Shown one piece after another: positions 22,214 through 31,535 of a stretch of 44,525 bases of DNA. The first letter of the stretch is position 1; each line of letters opens with the position of its first letter. Source of the DNA: Yinghuangia elevatio. Its GTDB lineage: Bacteria; Actinomycetota; Actinomycetes; Streptomycetales; Streptomycetaceae. The position numbers were made by a program, and so were the translations under genes. The notes under the pieces were generated by a model that was not told the DNA's origin, did not search any database, and was given only the letters and a program-made list of their open reading frames with translations. The stretch spans positions 1 to 44,525 of the forward strand of contig NZ_JBEZFP010000078.1 in NCBI RefSeq assembly GCF_040649515.1, given 5' to 3'.

Positions 22214-22573
22214 ATGAACCTGTACGCGCCGATCCTCGTGCTCGGCGGCATCGCGGCGGCGTTCGGCATCGTCTCCCTCGTCGCCGGCGCGCTGACCGGG
22301 CCCAAGCGGTACAACCGGGCCAAGTTGGAGGCGTACGAGTGCGGTATCGAGCCGACACCGCAGCCCATCGGCGGCGGGCGCTTCCCGGTGAAGTACTACC
22401 TGACGGCGATGCTCTTCATCATCTTCGACATCGAGATCGTCTTCCTCTACCCGTGGGCGGTGTACTTCGACGCCCTGGGCATCTTCGGTCTCATCGAGAT
22501 GGCGCTCTTCATCCTCACCGTGTTCGTCGCCTACGCCTACCTGTGGCGTCGCGGCGGCCTCGAGTGGGACTGA
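22214..22573 (+). CDS. nuoA: NADH-quinone oxidoreductase subunit A
   Basis: 119 residues from ATG 22214. Three membrane helices are seen: APILVLGGIAAAFGIVSLVA, then YLTAMLFIIFDIEIVFLYPW, then GLIEMALFILTVFVAYAYLW. The signature region YECGIEPTPQPIGGGRFPVK and the acidic helix FDIEIVFLYPWA are diagnostic. NuoA sits at the junction of the membrane and peripheral arms, where its loop helps form the quinone channel. It is the first gene of the operon and carries the Rex-like site in its leader. A 67-base gap precedes nuoB, the largest in the operon besides the nuoL-nuoM gap. Confidence 0.95.
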   Translation: MNLYAPILVLGGIAAAFGIVSLVAGALTGPKRYNRAKLEAYECGIEPTPQPIGGGRFPVKYYLTAMLFIIFDIEIVFLYPWAVYFDALGIFGLIEMALFILTVFVAYAYLWRRGGLEWD

Positions 22574-22600
22574 CCCGTACCGCCGTAGGCAACTGACGCA

Positions 22601-22628
22601 GGGATCCAGGTGTTCCAGGTGATCCAGG
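22601..22628. repeat. Short CCAGGTG-type repeat before nuoB
   Basis: GATCCAGGTG, TTCCAGGTG and ATCCAGG follow one another, ending in the AGGAG ribosome site of nuoB. It looks like duplication of a Shine-Dalgarno-like segment. Confidence 0.45.
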
Positions 22629-22640
22629 AGAGGCCATCCG

Positions 22641-23195
22641 ATGGGTATTGAGGAGAAGCTGCCCAGCGGCTTCCTGCTCAGCACGGTCGAAGATCTCGCC
22701 GGCTACTTCCGCAAGAGTTCGTTCTGGCCCGCCACCTTCGGTCTCGCGTGCTGCGCGATCGAGATGATGGCGACCGGCGCCGGACGCTACGACCTCGCGC
22801 GGTTCGGCATGGAGGTCTTCCGCGCGTCCCCGCGCCAGGCCGACCTGATGATCGTCGCGGGCCGGGTGAGCCAGAAGATGGCCCCGGTGCTCCGCCAGAT
22901 CTACGACCAGATGGCCGCGCCGAAGTGGGTGCTGTCGATGGGCGTGTGCGCGTCCTCCGGCGGCATGTTCAACAACTACGCGATCGTCCAGGGCGTCGAC
23001 CACATCGTGCCGGTCGACATCTACCTGCCCGGCTGCCCGCCGCGCCCCGAGATGCTGATGGACGCGATCCTCAAGCTCCACGAGCAGGTGCAGCACATGC
23101 CCCTCGGCGTGAACCGCGAGCAGGCCGCGCGCGCCGCCGAGCAGGCCGCGCTGACGGCGGTGCCCACGATCGAGATGAAGGGGCTGCTGCGGTGA
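22641..23195 (+). CDS. nuoB: NADH-quinone oxidoreductase subunit B
   Basis: 184 residues, ATG preceded by AGGAGAGG. It binds the terminal [4Fe-4S] cluster N2 that hands electrons to quinone; the ligands are seen in FGLACCAIEMM (tandem cysteines), SMGVCASSGGMFNN and YLPGCPPRPE. The C-terminal 25 residues are alanine-rich and less conserved. It pairs with NuoD in the hydrophilic arm. The stop overlaps the nuoC start by four bases (GTGA). Confidence 0.96.
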   Translation: MGIEEKLPSGFLLSTVEDLAGYFRKSSFWPATFGLACCAIEMMATGAGRYDLARFGMEVFRASPRQADLMIVAGRVSQKMAPVLRQIYDQMAAPKWVLSMGVCASSGGMFNNYAIVQGVDHIVPVDIYLPGCPPRPEMLMDAILKLHEQVQHMPLGVNREQAARAAEQAALTAVPTIEMKGLLR

Positions 23196-24067
23196 GCGAC
23201 GCGTCCAACGCCGGCAACTCCGGCAACAAGAGCACCGGCAACAACAGCACCGGCAACAACAGCGCCGGCAACAACAACTCGGGCAACGGCAACTCTGGGA
23301 ACAACGCCGGGAACAACGCAGGCAACGGCAACGCCGACACCGGCAACAACGCGGGCAACGGCGTTCCGGTTCCCCGCGGATCGGCCGCCGAGGTGCTGGA
23401 AGTCCGGCACGGCATGTTCGGCCCGAAGGGCACGGGCGACACGTCGGGCTACGGCAAGCTGGTCCGCACCATCGCCCTCCCCGCCGCCGCGACCCGCCCG
23501 TACGGCGGTCCGCACGGCGGCGGCGAAGGGGAGTTCGACGTCGTCGCCGACGAACTGACCGGCGCGCTGGCCGAGGCGGGCGTCGAGTTCGACGACGTCG
23601 TCGAGCGCGTCGTCGTCGACCGCGGCGAACTGACCCTGCACGTACGCCGCGAGGGCCTCGTCAAGGTGGCGCTGACGCTGCGCGACGACCCGGCCCTGCG
23701 GTACGAACTGTGCAGCGGCGTGAGCGGCGCGCACTACCCGACCGACGAGGGCCGCGAGCTGCACGCCGTCTACCACCTGCGCTCGATCACCCACAATCGC
23801 CAGGTGCGCCTGGAGGTCGCCGCCCCCGACGCGGACCCGCACGTCCCGTCGCTCGTGAAGGTGTACCCGACGCTCGACTGGCACGAGCGCGAGACGTACG
23901 ACTTCTTCGGCATCGTCTTCGACGGGCACCCGGCGCTCACCCGCATCCTCATGCCGGACGACTGGCCCGGCCACCCGCAGCGGAAGGACTACCCGCTCGG
24001 CGGTGTGCCCGTCGAGTACAAGGGCGCCCAGATCCCGCCGCCCGACCAGCGGAGGTCGTACACCTGA
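23192..24067 (+). CDS. nuoC: NADH-quinone oxidoreductase subunit C with Asn/Gly-rich N-terminus
   Basis: 291 residues from a GTG within the nuoB stop. The conserved 30-kDa-subunit part starts near residue 60 and includes the late block HYPTDEGRELHAVYHLRSI, VYPTLDWHERETYDFFGIVF and the end GHPQRKDYPLGGVPVEYKG. Residues 6-57 are a repetitive Asn/Gly/Ser stretch (AGNNSTGNNSAGNNNSGNGN and similar) coded by repeats of GGCAAC. I do not know this from other NuoC proteins. The start at 23192 is supported by the GTGA overlap, so the tract should be translated. NuoC contacts NuoD in the quinone module. Confidence 0.93.
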   Translation: MSDASNAGNSGNKSTGNNSTGNNSAGNNNSGNGNSGNNAGNNAGNGNADTGNNAGNGVPVPRGSAAEVLEVRHGMFGPKGTGDTSGYGKLVRTIALPAAATRPYGGPHGGGEGEFDVVADELTGALAEAGVEFDDVVERVVVDRGELTLHVRREGLVKVALTLRDDPALRYELCSGVSGAHYPTDEGRELHAVYHLRSITHNRQVRLEVAAPDADPHVPSLVKVYPTLDWHERETYDFFGIVFDGHPALTRILMPDDWPGHPQRKDYPLGGVPVEYKGAQIPPPDQRRSYT

Positions 24068-25410
24068 TGGCCGAGAACACGCAGACGCAGCAGCAGGCCG
24101 CGGAGGCCAAGGCCCGGGAGACCACCGAGGGCCGGGTCTACACGGTCACCGGCTCCGACTGGGACGAGGTCGTCCAGGCCGCCGCCGACGCCGACGAGCG
24201 CATCGTCGTCAACATGGGCCCGCAGCACCCGTCCACGCACGGCGTGCTGCGGCTGATCCTGGAGATCGACGGCGAGACCGTCACCGAGGCCCGCTGCGGC
24301 ATCGGTTACCTGCACACCGGCATCGAGAAGAACCTCGAATACCGGACCTGGACCCAGGGCGTCACGTTCGTGACGCGCATGGACTACCTGACGCCGCTGT
24401 ACAACGAGGCGGCCTACTGCCTCGGTGTCGAGAAGCTGCTCGGCATCACCGACCAGATCCCGGACCGCGCCAACGTCATCCGCGTGCTCCTCATGGAGCT
24501 CAACCGCATCTCGTCGCACATGGTCTGCCTCGCGACCGGCGGCATGGAGATCGGCGCGCTGACCGTGATGACGTTCGGGTTCCGCGACCGCGAGCTGATC
24601 CTCGACGTGTTCGAGATGATCACCGGCCTGCGCATGAACCACGCGTACATCAGGCCCGGCGGCCTCGCGCAGGACCTGCCGCCCGGCGCGGTCGACAAGA
24701 TCCGCGAGCTGGTCGACGTACTCCCGGGCCGCATCCACGAGTACGAGCTGCTGCTCAACGACAACCACATCTTCAAGGGCCGCACCGAGGGCATCGGCTA
24801 CCTCGACCTCACCGGCTGCATGGCCCTCGGCGTCACCGGGCCGTGCCTGCGCTCCGCGGGCCTGCCCCACGACCTGCGCAAGACGCAGCCGTACTTCGGC
24901 TACCAGAACTACGAGTTCGAGGTCCCGACCGAGAACACCTGCGACGCGTACGGCCGTTACCTGGTCCGCATCGCGGAGATGAAGGAATCGCTCAAGATCG
25001 TCGAACAGTGCCTGGAACGGCTCAAGCCGGGCCCGGTCATGGTCGAGGACAAGAAGATCGCGTGGCCCGCGCAGCTCGCCCTCGGTCCGGACGGCCTGGG
25101 CAACTCGCTCGACCACATCCGCACCATCATGGGCACCTCGATGGAGTCCCTCATCCACCACTTCAAGCTGGTGACCGAGGGCTTCCGGGTGCCGGCCGGC
25201 CAGGTGTACGCGGCCATCGAGTCCCCCAAGGGCGAACTCGGCGTGCACATGGTCAGCGACGGCGGCACCCGCCCCTACCGCGTCCACTACCGCGACCCCT
25301 CGTTCACGAACCTCCAGGCCATGGCCGCCATGTGCGAAGGCGGCCAGGTCGCGGACGTGATCGTCGCCGTCGCGAGCCTCGACCCCGTCATGGGAGGTGT
25401 CGACCGATGA
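24067..25410 (+). CDS. nuoD: NADH-quinone oxidoreductase subunit D
   Basis: 447 residues from ATG 24067, overlapping the nuoC stop by one base (TGATG). The first 40 residues are a charged leader (MAENTQTQQQAAEAKARETT). The 49-kDa core then begins at NMGPQHPSTHGVLRLILEID, with GYLHTGIEKN, and the family end MGGVDR. It lies next to cluster N2 and forms the quinone-reduction pocket with NuoB; HPSTHG holds the conserved histidine of that pocket. It is related to the large subunit of NiFe hydrogenases but lacks their metal-binding cysteines. Confidence 0.96.
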   Translation: MAENTQTQQQAAEAKARETTEGRVYTVTGSDWDEVVQAAADADERIVVNMGPQHPSTHGVLRLILEIDGETVTEARCGIGYLHTGIEKNLEYRTWTQGVTFVTRMDYLTPLYNEAAYCLGVEKLLGITDQIPDRANVIRVLLMELNRISSHMVCLATGGMEIGALTVMTFGFRDRELILDVFEMITGLRMNHAYIRPGGLAQDLPPGAVDKIRELVDVLPGRIHEYELLLNDNHIFKGRTEGIGYLDLTGCMALGVTGPCLRSAGLPHDLRKTQPYFGYQNYEFEVPTENTCDAYGRYLVRIAEMKESLKIVEQCLERLKPGPVMVEDKKIAWPAQLALGPDGLGNSLDHIRTIMGTSMESLIHHFKLVTEGFRVPAGQVYAAIESPKGELGVHMVSDGGTRPYRVHYRDPSFTNLQAMAAMCEGGQVADVIVAVASLDPVMGGVDR

Positions 25411-26126
25411 CCGACCTGGGCATGCCCCGCCTGCCCGCGCCGGGCTATCCCGCCGACGTACGCGCCCGGCTGGAGACCGACGCGCGGGAGATCATCGGCC
25501 GCTACCCGCAGTCGCGTTCGGCCCTGCTCCCGCTGCTCCACCTCGTGCAGGCGGAGGAGGGGTACGTCAGCCACTCCGGCATCGAGTTCTGCGCCGAGAT
25601 GCTGGACCTCACCACCGCCGACGTCACCGGCGTCGCGACCTTCTACACGATGTACCGCCGCGAGAACGGCGGCGACTTCCAGGTCGGCGTCTGCACGAAC
25701 ACCCTGTGCGCGGTCATGGGCGGCGACGAGATCTTCGCGACGCTCAAGGACCACCTCGGTGTCGGCAACAAGGGCACCACGCCGGACGGTTCGGTGACCC
25801 TGGAGCACATCGAGTGCAACGCCGCGTGCGACTACGCGCCGGTGATGATGGTCAACTGGGAGTTCTTCGACAACGTCACCCCCGCGTCCGCCAAGGACCT
25901 GGTCGACGAACTGCGCGCCGGCAAGCAGGTCACCCCGACCCGCGGCGCCCCGCTGTGCACCTTCCGCGAGACCTCCCGCATCCTCGCCGGGTTCCCCGAC
26001 CCGCGCACCGACGCCGTCGACCAGGGCGGCGCGGGCGGCGTGCCCAGCCTTGTCGGGCTGCGCATCGCCAAGGGCCAGGACCCCGAAGGACCCGCCACCA
26101 CGACGACCACCGGGAAGGGGGCGTGA
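25407..26126 (+). CDS. nuoE: NADH-quinone oxidoreductase subunit E
   Basis: 239 residues; its ATG overlaps the nuoD stop (ATGA). The thioredoxin-like [2Fe-2S] subunit has its ligands in VCTNTLCAVMGG and IECNAACDYAPVMMVN, binding cluster N1a. ATFYTMYRRE is the usual family segment. The protein is longer than the E. coli form (about 166) because of a C-terminal extension of about 65 residues (RGAPLCTFRETSRIL to the Thr-rich end), which is common in actinobacteria. It works with NuoF and NuoG as the NADH-oxidising module. Confidence 0.96.
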   Translation: MTDLGMPRLPAPGYPADVRARLETDAREIIGRYPQSRSALLPLLHLVQAEEGYVSHSGIEFCAEMLDLTTADVTGVATFYTMYRRENGGDFQVGVCTNTLCAVMGGDEIFATLKDHLGVGNKGTTPDGSVTLEHIECNAACDYAPVMMVNWEFFDNVTPASAKDLVDELRAGKQVTPTRGAPLCTFRETSRILAGFPDPRTDAVDQGGAGGVPSLVGLRIAKGQDPEGPATTTTTGKGA

Positions 26127-27472
26127 CCGACATGAGCGCGACGACGGAAGGCGCCGACCCCTCGATCCTGACTCCGGTGCTGTCCGCGCCGTGGGACGAC
26201 GAGCAGCCCTGGCGGCTCGCGACCTACCTGCGGCACGACGGATACCGGGGCCTGGGCAAGGCCCTCGCCAAGCACCAGGACGAGGTCATCCAGACCGTCA
26301 AGGACGCGGGTCTGCGCGGCCGCGGCGGCGCGGGCTTCCCGACCGGCATGAAGTGGGGCTTCATCCCGCAGGGCGACGGCAACCCGCACTACCTCGTGGT
26401 CAACGCCGACGAGTCGGAGCCGGGGACCTGCAAGGACATCCCGCTCATGTACGCCAACCCGCACGTGCTCGTCGAGGGCATCGTCATCGCGGCGTACGCG
26501 ATCCGCTCCAACCACGCCTTCATCTACCTGCGCGGCGAGGTCGTGCCGGTCCTCCGCCGCCTCCAGGAGGCGGTCAAGGAGGCGTACGAGGCGGGCTACC
26601 TCGGCAGGAACATCCTCGGCTCCGGCTTCGACCTGGAGCTGACCGTGCACGCCGGCGCCGGCGCGTACATCTGCGGTGAGGAGACCGCGCTCCTCGACTC
26701 GCTCGAAGGGCGCCGCGGCCAGCCGCGCCTGCGCCCGCCGTTCCCCGCGGTCGCCGGCCTGTACGCGTCGCCGACCTGCGTCAACAACGTCGAGTCGATC
26801 GCCTCGGTGCCCGCGATCATGCACAAGGGCGTCGACTGGTTCCGCGGCTTCGGCTCGGAGAAGTCCCCCGGCTTCACGCTCTATTCGCTCTCCGGGCACG
26901 TCAAGCGCCCCGGCCAGTACGAGGCCCCGCTCGGCGTCACGCTGCGCCAACTGCTCGACCTCGCGGGCGGCGTGCGCGAGGGGCACCGCATCAAGTTCTG
27001 GACCCCGGGCGGCTCGTCGACGCCGATGTTCACCGACGAACACCTCGACGTACCGCTGGACTACGAGGGCGTCGGCGCCGCGGGCTCGATGCTCGGCACC
27101 AAGGCCCTGCAGATCTTCGACGACACGGTGTGCGTGGTCCGCGCGGTGCTGCGCTGGACCGAGTTCTACGCCCACGAGTCGTGCGGCAAGTGCACGCCGT
27201 GCCGCGAGGGCACGTACTGGCTCGTGCAGATCCTCGAACGCCTGGAGAAGGGCGAGGGGACCGAAGCCGACCTGGAGACGCTGCTCGACGTCGCCGACAA
27301 CATCAACGGCAAGTCGTTCTGCGCCCTCGGCGACGGCGCCGCGAGCCCGATCTTCTCGTCGCTCAAGTACTTCCGCGACGAGTACGTCGCCCACCTCGCC
27401 CAGCGCGGCTGTCCCTTCGACCCGGCGGCCTCGACGGTCTGGGCCTCCACCATGGCGGGAGCGCAAGCCTGA
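26123..27472 (+). CDS. nuoF: NADH-quinone oxidoreductase subunit F
   Basis: 449 residues if it starts at the GTG that overlaps the nuoE stop (GTGA); ATG 26132, three codons later, is the alternative. This subunit binds NADH, FMN and cluster N3. LRGRGGAGFPTGMKWGF is the nucleotide/FMN-binding glycine-rich loop, YICGEETALLDSLEG follows, and SCGKCTPCREGTYW with a later SFCALGDGA provides the cluster ligands. Electrons enter the complex here from NADH and pass to NuoE and NuoG clusters. Confidence 0.96.
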   Translation: MTDMSATTEGADPSILTPVLSAPWDDEQPWRLATYLRHDGYRGLGKALAKHQDEVIQTVKDAGLRGRGGAGFPTGMKWGFIPQGDGNPHYLVVNADESEPGTCKDIPLMYANPHVLVEGIVIAAYAIRSNHAFIYLRGEVVPVLRRLQEAVKEAYEAGYLGRNILGSGFDLELTVHAGAGAYICGEETALLDSLEGRRGQPRLRPPFPAVAGLYASPTCVNNVESIASVPAIMHKGVDWFRGFGSEKSPGFTLYSLSGHVKRPGQYEAPLGVTLRQLLDLAGGVREGHRIKFWTPGGSSTPMFTDEHLDVPLDYEGVGAAGSMLGTKALQIFDDTVCVVRAVLRWTEFYAHESCGKCTPCREGTYWLVQILERLEKGEGTEADLETLLDVADNINGKSFCALGDGAASPIFSSLKYFRDEYVAHLAQRGCPFDPAASTVWASTMAGAQA

Positions 27473-30102
27473 TGACCGTTACCACCAACGCACCGGCGGG
27501 CGGCGCGCCCGCGCCCAAGCCGCAGGACCTGGTCACCATCACGGTGGACGGGATCGAGGTCAGCGTGCCCAAGGGCACGCTGGTCATCCGGGCCGCGGAG
27601 CTGCTCGGCATCCAGATCCCCAGGTTCTGCGACCACCCGCTGCTCGACCCGGTCGGCGCCTGCCGCCAGTGCCTGGTCGAGGTCGAGGGCCAGCGCAAGC
27701 CGCTCGCCTCGTGCACGACGACCGTGACCGACGGCATGGTGGTCCGCACGCAGATCAGCTCGCCGGTCGCCAAGAAGTCGCAGGACGGGGTGATGGAGCT
27801 GCTGCTCATCAACCACCCCCTCGACTGCCCGGTGTGCGACAAGGGCGGCGAGTGCCCGCTGCAGAACCAGGCGATGACGTCCGGGCGTTCGACCTCCCGC
27901 TTCGGCGAGGTCAAGCGCACGTACCCCAAGCCGCTGCCCATCTCCAGCGAGGTGCTGCTGGACCGCGAGCGGTGCGTGCTGTGCGCGCGTTGCACGCGCT
28001 TCTCCGAGCAGATCGCGGGCGACCCGTTCATCGCGCTGATCGAACGCGGTGCGCTGCAGCAGGTCGGCATCTACGAGAAGCAGCCGTTCGAGTCGTACTT
28101 CTCCGGCAACACGATCCAGATCTGCCCGGTCGGCGCCCTGACGTCGGCGGCGTACCGGTTCCGGTCCCGGCCGTTCGACCTGGTGTCGACGCCGACCGCC
28201 TGCGAGCACTGCGCGTCCGGGTGCTCGCTGCGCGCCGACCACCGGCGCGGCCGCGTGATGCGGCGCCTCGCGGGCGACGACCCCGAGGTCAACGAGGAGT
28301 GGAACTGCGACAAGGGCCGCTTCGCGTTCCGGTACGCGTCGCTCGGCGACCGCATCACGTCGCCGCTGCTGCGTGACGCCGAGACCGGCGAACTGCGGCC
28401 CGCGTCCTGGCCGGAGGCGCTGGCCGCGGCCGCCGAGGGGCTGAACGCGGCCCGCGAGCGCACCGGCGTGCTGGTCGGCGGGCGGGCCACCGTCGAGGAC
28501 GCCTACGCGTACGCCAAGTTCGCGCGCGTCGCCCTCGGCACCAACGACATCGACTTCCGGGCCCGCGAACACTCCACCGAGGAGGCCGAGTTCCTGGCCT
28601 CCGAGGTCGCCGGGACCGGGATAGGAGTCACCTACGCCGACCTGGAGCGGGCCCCCGCGGTCCTGCTGGCCGGGTTCGAACCCGAGGACGAGTCGCCGAT
28701 CGTCTTCCTGCGGCTGCGCAAGGCGGCCCGCAAGGGCACGCTCAAGGTCTTCTCGATCGCGCCGTTCGCGACCGCGGGCCTGATCCGCATGAACGGCGCG
28801 CTGCTGCGCGCGACTCCGGGCACCGAGACGGACTGGCTCGACGCCCTGGCGACCCGGTCCGGCCTCGACACCCTGGGCGGCGACGCGGCCGACCTGCTGC
28901 GCGAGAACGGCGCGGTCATCCTGGTCGGCGAGCGGCTGGCGGGCATCCCGGGGGCGCTCACCGCGGCCCGGGCGCTCGCCGAGGCCGCCGGGGCGCGCCT
29001 GGCATGGGTGCCGCGGCGGGCCGGCGAGCGCGGCGCGCTGGAGGCCGGCGCGCTCTACAGCTTGCTGCCGGGCGGGCGTCCGGTCAGCGACCCGGAGGCG
29101 CGGGCCGAGGTGGCCGCCGCGTGGCGGGTGTCCGAACTGCCCGGCGGCTACGGCCTGGACACCGCGGCGATCCTGCGCGCGGCCCGCGACGGCAAGCTCG
29201 CCGCACTGGTGGTCGGGGGCGTTGAGCCCGCCGACCTGCCGGACCCGGCGGGCGCGCTGGCCGCACTGGAGGCCGCGCAGTTCGTGGTGAGCCTCGAACT
29301 GCGGCACAGCGAGGTCACCGAGCGCGCGAACGTCGTGTTCCCGGTCGCCGCGGCGGCCGAGAAGCCCGGCACCTTCCTCGACTGGGAAGGCCGCGAGCGG
29401 CCCTTCGCCTCGGTCCTCAAGCACGACCAGGTCACCGGCGTCTCCGGGACGGTCATGCCGGACCTGCGGGTGCTGCACGCGATCGCCGACGAGATGGACC
29501 GCCCGCTCGGCCTGCCCGACGTCAGCTCGGCCCGGCGCGAACTGCGCGGCCTGGGCGGCTGGGCCGGTGAACGCGCCGCGGGTCCCGAGCCCCGCGAGCG
29601 CCGCGCCGCCGCCACCCCGGGCGCCGGCGAGGCGGTCCTCGCGTCCTGGCGCCTGCTGCTCGACGAAGGCCGCGGCCAGGACGGCGAGTCGGCGCTCGCC
29701 GGCACGCGCCGCCGCCCGGTCGTCCGGCTCAGTCCCGCCACCGCGGCCGAGATCGGCGCGGCGGACGGCGGCGAGGTGACGGTGTCGACCGGCCACGGCG
29801 GCGAGGTCACGCTGCCGCTCGCGGTGACCGAGATGGCCGACCGCGTCGCGTGGCTCCCGGCGAACTCGCCGGGCTCCGAGGTACGCCGCACGCTGTCGGT
29901 CAATCCGGGCGAAGTGGTCCGGCTCAAGGCCGCGGTGCTGCCGCAGCAGCGGGCGTCCGACGGCGCCGCCGCCGAGGTCGCGTCCGGGCCGGAGGGCCGC
30001 GGCGTCGAGGGGCCGGCCAACGGCACCGGCGTCAACGGTCTCCGGGCCCGGCCCGCCGGGGCGCGGCCGGACGAGCTTCCCGGTGAGGGTGAGGAGAGCT
30101 GA
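27472..30102 (+). CDS. nuoG: NADH-quinone oxidoreductase subunit G
   Basis: 876 residues from ATG 27472, overlapping the nuoF stop by one base. The N-terminal [2Fe-2S] domain includes FCDHPLLDPVGACRQCLVEV; then HPLDCPVCDKGGECPLQ and CVLCARCTRFSEQIAG hold [4Fe-4S] ligands. A further CEHCASGC (residue 244 on) with a cysteine about 28 residues later fits the extra N7 cluster known in some bacteria. The rest is a molybdopterin-oxidoreductase-like domain without evidence for cofactor use. The last ~50 residues are Ala/Gly-rich. It is the largest subunit of the peripheral arm. Confidence 0.95.
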   Translation: MTVTTNAPAGGAPAPKPQDLVTITVDGIEVSVPKGTLVIRAAELLGIQIPRFCDHPLLDPVGACRQCLVEVEGQRKPLASCTTTVTDGMVVRTQISSPVAKKSQDGVMELLLINHPLDCPVCDKGGECPLQNQAMTSGRSTSRFGEVKRTYPKPLPISSEVLLDRERCVLCARCTRFSEQIAGDPFIALIERGALQQVGIYEKQPFESYFSGNTIQICPVGALTSAAYRFRSRPFDLVSTPTACEHCASGCSLRADHRRGRVMRRLAGDDPEVNEEWNCDKGRFAFRYASLGDRITSPLLRDAETGELRPASWPEALAAAAEGLNAARERTGVLVGGRATVEDAYAYAKFARVALGTNDIDFRAREHSTEEAEFLASEVAGTGIGVTYADLERAPAVLLAGFEPEDESPIVFLRLRKAARKGTLKVFSIAPFATAGLIRMNGALLRATPGTETDWLDALATRSGLDTLGGDAADLLRENGAVILVGERLAGIPGALTAARALAEAAGARLAWVPRRAGERGALEAGALYSLLPGGRPVSDPEARAEVAAAWRVSELPGGYGLDTAAILRAARDGKLAALVVGGVEPADLPDPAGALAALEAAQFVVSLELRHSEVTERANVVFPVAAAAEKPGTFLDWEGRERPFASVLKHDQVTGVSGTVMPDLRVLHAIADEMDRPLGLPDVSSARRELRGLGGWAGERAAGPEPRERRAAATPGAGEAVLASWRLLLDEGRGQDGESALAGTRRRPVVRLSPATAAEIGAADGGEVTVSTGHGGEVTLPLAVTEMADRVAWLPANSPGSEVRRTLSVNPGEVVRLKAAVLPQQRASDGAAAEVASGPEGRGVEGPANGTGVNGLRARPAGARPDELPGEGEES

Positions 30103-31535
30103 TGGGCCCGCAATCGAGCGCCGGGCTGACGACCCTGGACGGATCGGCCACGGCGGCGGGCGTGCAGCTCGCGGCCGACCCGGTCGGGTTCGCGTCCGAC
30201 CCGTGGTGGCTGATCCTGTTCAAGGCCGTGCTGGTCTTCGCGTTCTGCGTCGTCATGACGCTCTTCGCCATCTGGTGGGAGCGCAAGGTCGTGGCGTGGA
30301 TGCAGATGCGCATCGGGCCCAAGCACGTCGGCCCGCAGGGACTTCTGCAGTCCCTCGCGGACGGCGTCAAGCTGGCCTTCAAGGAAGACATCATCGTCAA
30401 GGCCGCTGACCGGCCCGTCTACATCCTGGCGCCGGTCGTCGCGATGGTTCCCGCGTTCATGGCGTTCGCGGTGATCCCCATGGGCGGCCAGGTGTCGATG
30501 TTCGGGCACCAGACGCACCTGCAGATGACCGATCTGCCGGTCGGCGTGCTCTACATCCTGGCCACGGCGTCGGTCGGCATCTACGGGATCGTGCTGGCGG
30601 GCTGGTCGTCCGGGTCGACGTACCCGCTGCTGGGCTCGCTGCGCAGCACCGCGCAGATGATCTCGTACGAGGTCGCGATGGGCCTGTCCTTCGCGGGCGT
30701 GTTCCTCTACGCGGGCTCGATGTCGACGTCCGAGATCGTCGCCCAGCAGACCGACACCTGGTACGCGGTGCTCCTGCCGGTGTCGTTCATCATCTACGTC
30801 ATCGCCATGGTCGGTGAGACCAACCGCGCGCCGTTCGACCTCCCGGAGGCCGAGGGCGAGCTGGTCGGCGGCTTCCACACCGAGTACTCGTCGCTGAAGT
30901 TCGCACTGTTCTTCCTGGCCGAGTACGTCAACATGGTGGTCGTCTCGTCGCTCGCCACCACGCTGTTCCTCGGCGGCTACCGGGCGCCCTGGCCGATCTC
31001 CGCCGTCTGGGACGGCGCGAACTCCGGCTGGTGGACGCTTCTCTGGTACTTCCTCAAGGTGCAGGCCTTCCTGTTCCTGTTCATCTGGCTGCGCGGCACG
31101 CTGCCACGCCTGCGCTACGACCAGTTCATGAAGCTCGGCTGGAAGGTCCTCATCCCGACCTCGCTGGCCTGGCTGCTGTTGGTCGCCACGGTGCGCGCGC
31201 TGAAGAACGAGGGCTACGACTACCGCAACATCGTGCTCGGCATCGCCGGGGCGATCATCGTGGTCCTCGTGCTCTCGGTGGTGTGGGACATGATGCGCGG
31301 CGCCGAGGACGACGACGGGGGAGAAGAGCCGCTGCCGGGCACGCCCGGGGCGAAGGAGCCCTTCGACCCGATGGCGGGCGGATTCCCCGTGCCGCCTTTG
31401 CCGGGGCAGGAGTTGCCGCCCGTACCGCGCCGCAACGTCCGGCGTACGGAACCGGTGGGAGCGGCCGTCGGGGCGGGCTCGTCCTCGCCCGAGAACCCGG
31501 CTGACCCGACCGACACGACGGACAGGGAGGTGTGA
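30102..31535 (+). CDS. nuoH: NADH-quinone oxidoreductase subunit H
   Basis: 477 residues, ATG overlapping the nuoG stop by one base. About eight membrane helices are visible. Conserved loops include RIGPKHVGPQGLLQSLADGV, ETNRAPFDLPEAEGELVGGF and WLRGTLPRLRYDQFM. NuoH connects the quinone site to the proton channels and forms the Q-chamber with NuoB and NuoD. After about residue 400 comes a hydrophilic Pro/Gly/Glu-rich tail of some 75 residues, absent from E. coli NuoH but of a type seen in other actinobacteria. Confidence 0.96.
   Translation: MGPQSSAGLTTLDGSATAAGVQLAADPVGFASDPWWLILFKAVLVFAFCVVMTLFAIWWERKVVAWMQMRIGPKHVGPQGLLQSLADGVKLAFKEDIIVKAADRPVYILAPVVAMVPAFMAFAVIPMGGQVSMFGHQTHLQMTDLPVGVLYILATASVGIYGIVLAGWSSGSTYPLLGSLRSTAQMISYEVAMGLSFAGVFLYAGSMSTSEIVAQQTDTWYAVLLPVSFIIYVIAMVGETNRAPFDLPEAEGELVGGFHTEYSSLKFALFFLAEYVNMVVVSSLATTLFLGGYRAPWPISAVWDGANSGWWTLLWYFLKVQAFLFLFIWLRGTLPRLRYDQFMKLGWKVLIPTSLAWLLLVATVRALKNEGYDYRNIVLGIAGAIIVVLVLSVVWDMMRGAEDDDGGEEPLPGTPGAKEPFDPMAGGFPVPPLPGQELPPVPRRNVRRTEPVGAAVGAGSSSPENPADPTDTTDREV

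Noticed and set aside
22748..23191. Longer start for nuoC inside nuoB
   Set aside because: Open only because of GC bias; the GTGA overlap marks the start at 23192.
27166..29796. Very long open frame opposite nuoG (876 codons) and similar ones opposite other nuo genes
   Set aside because: Arg/Ala/Gly-dominated translations without domains, caused by high GC at third codon positions of the real genes.
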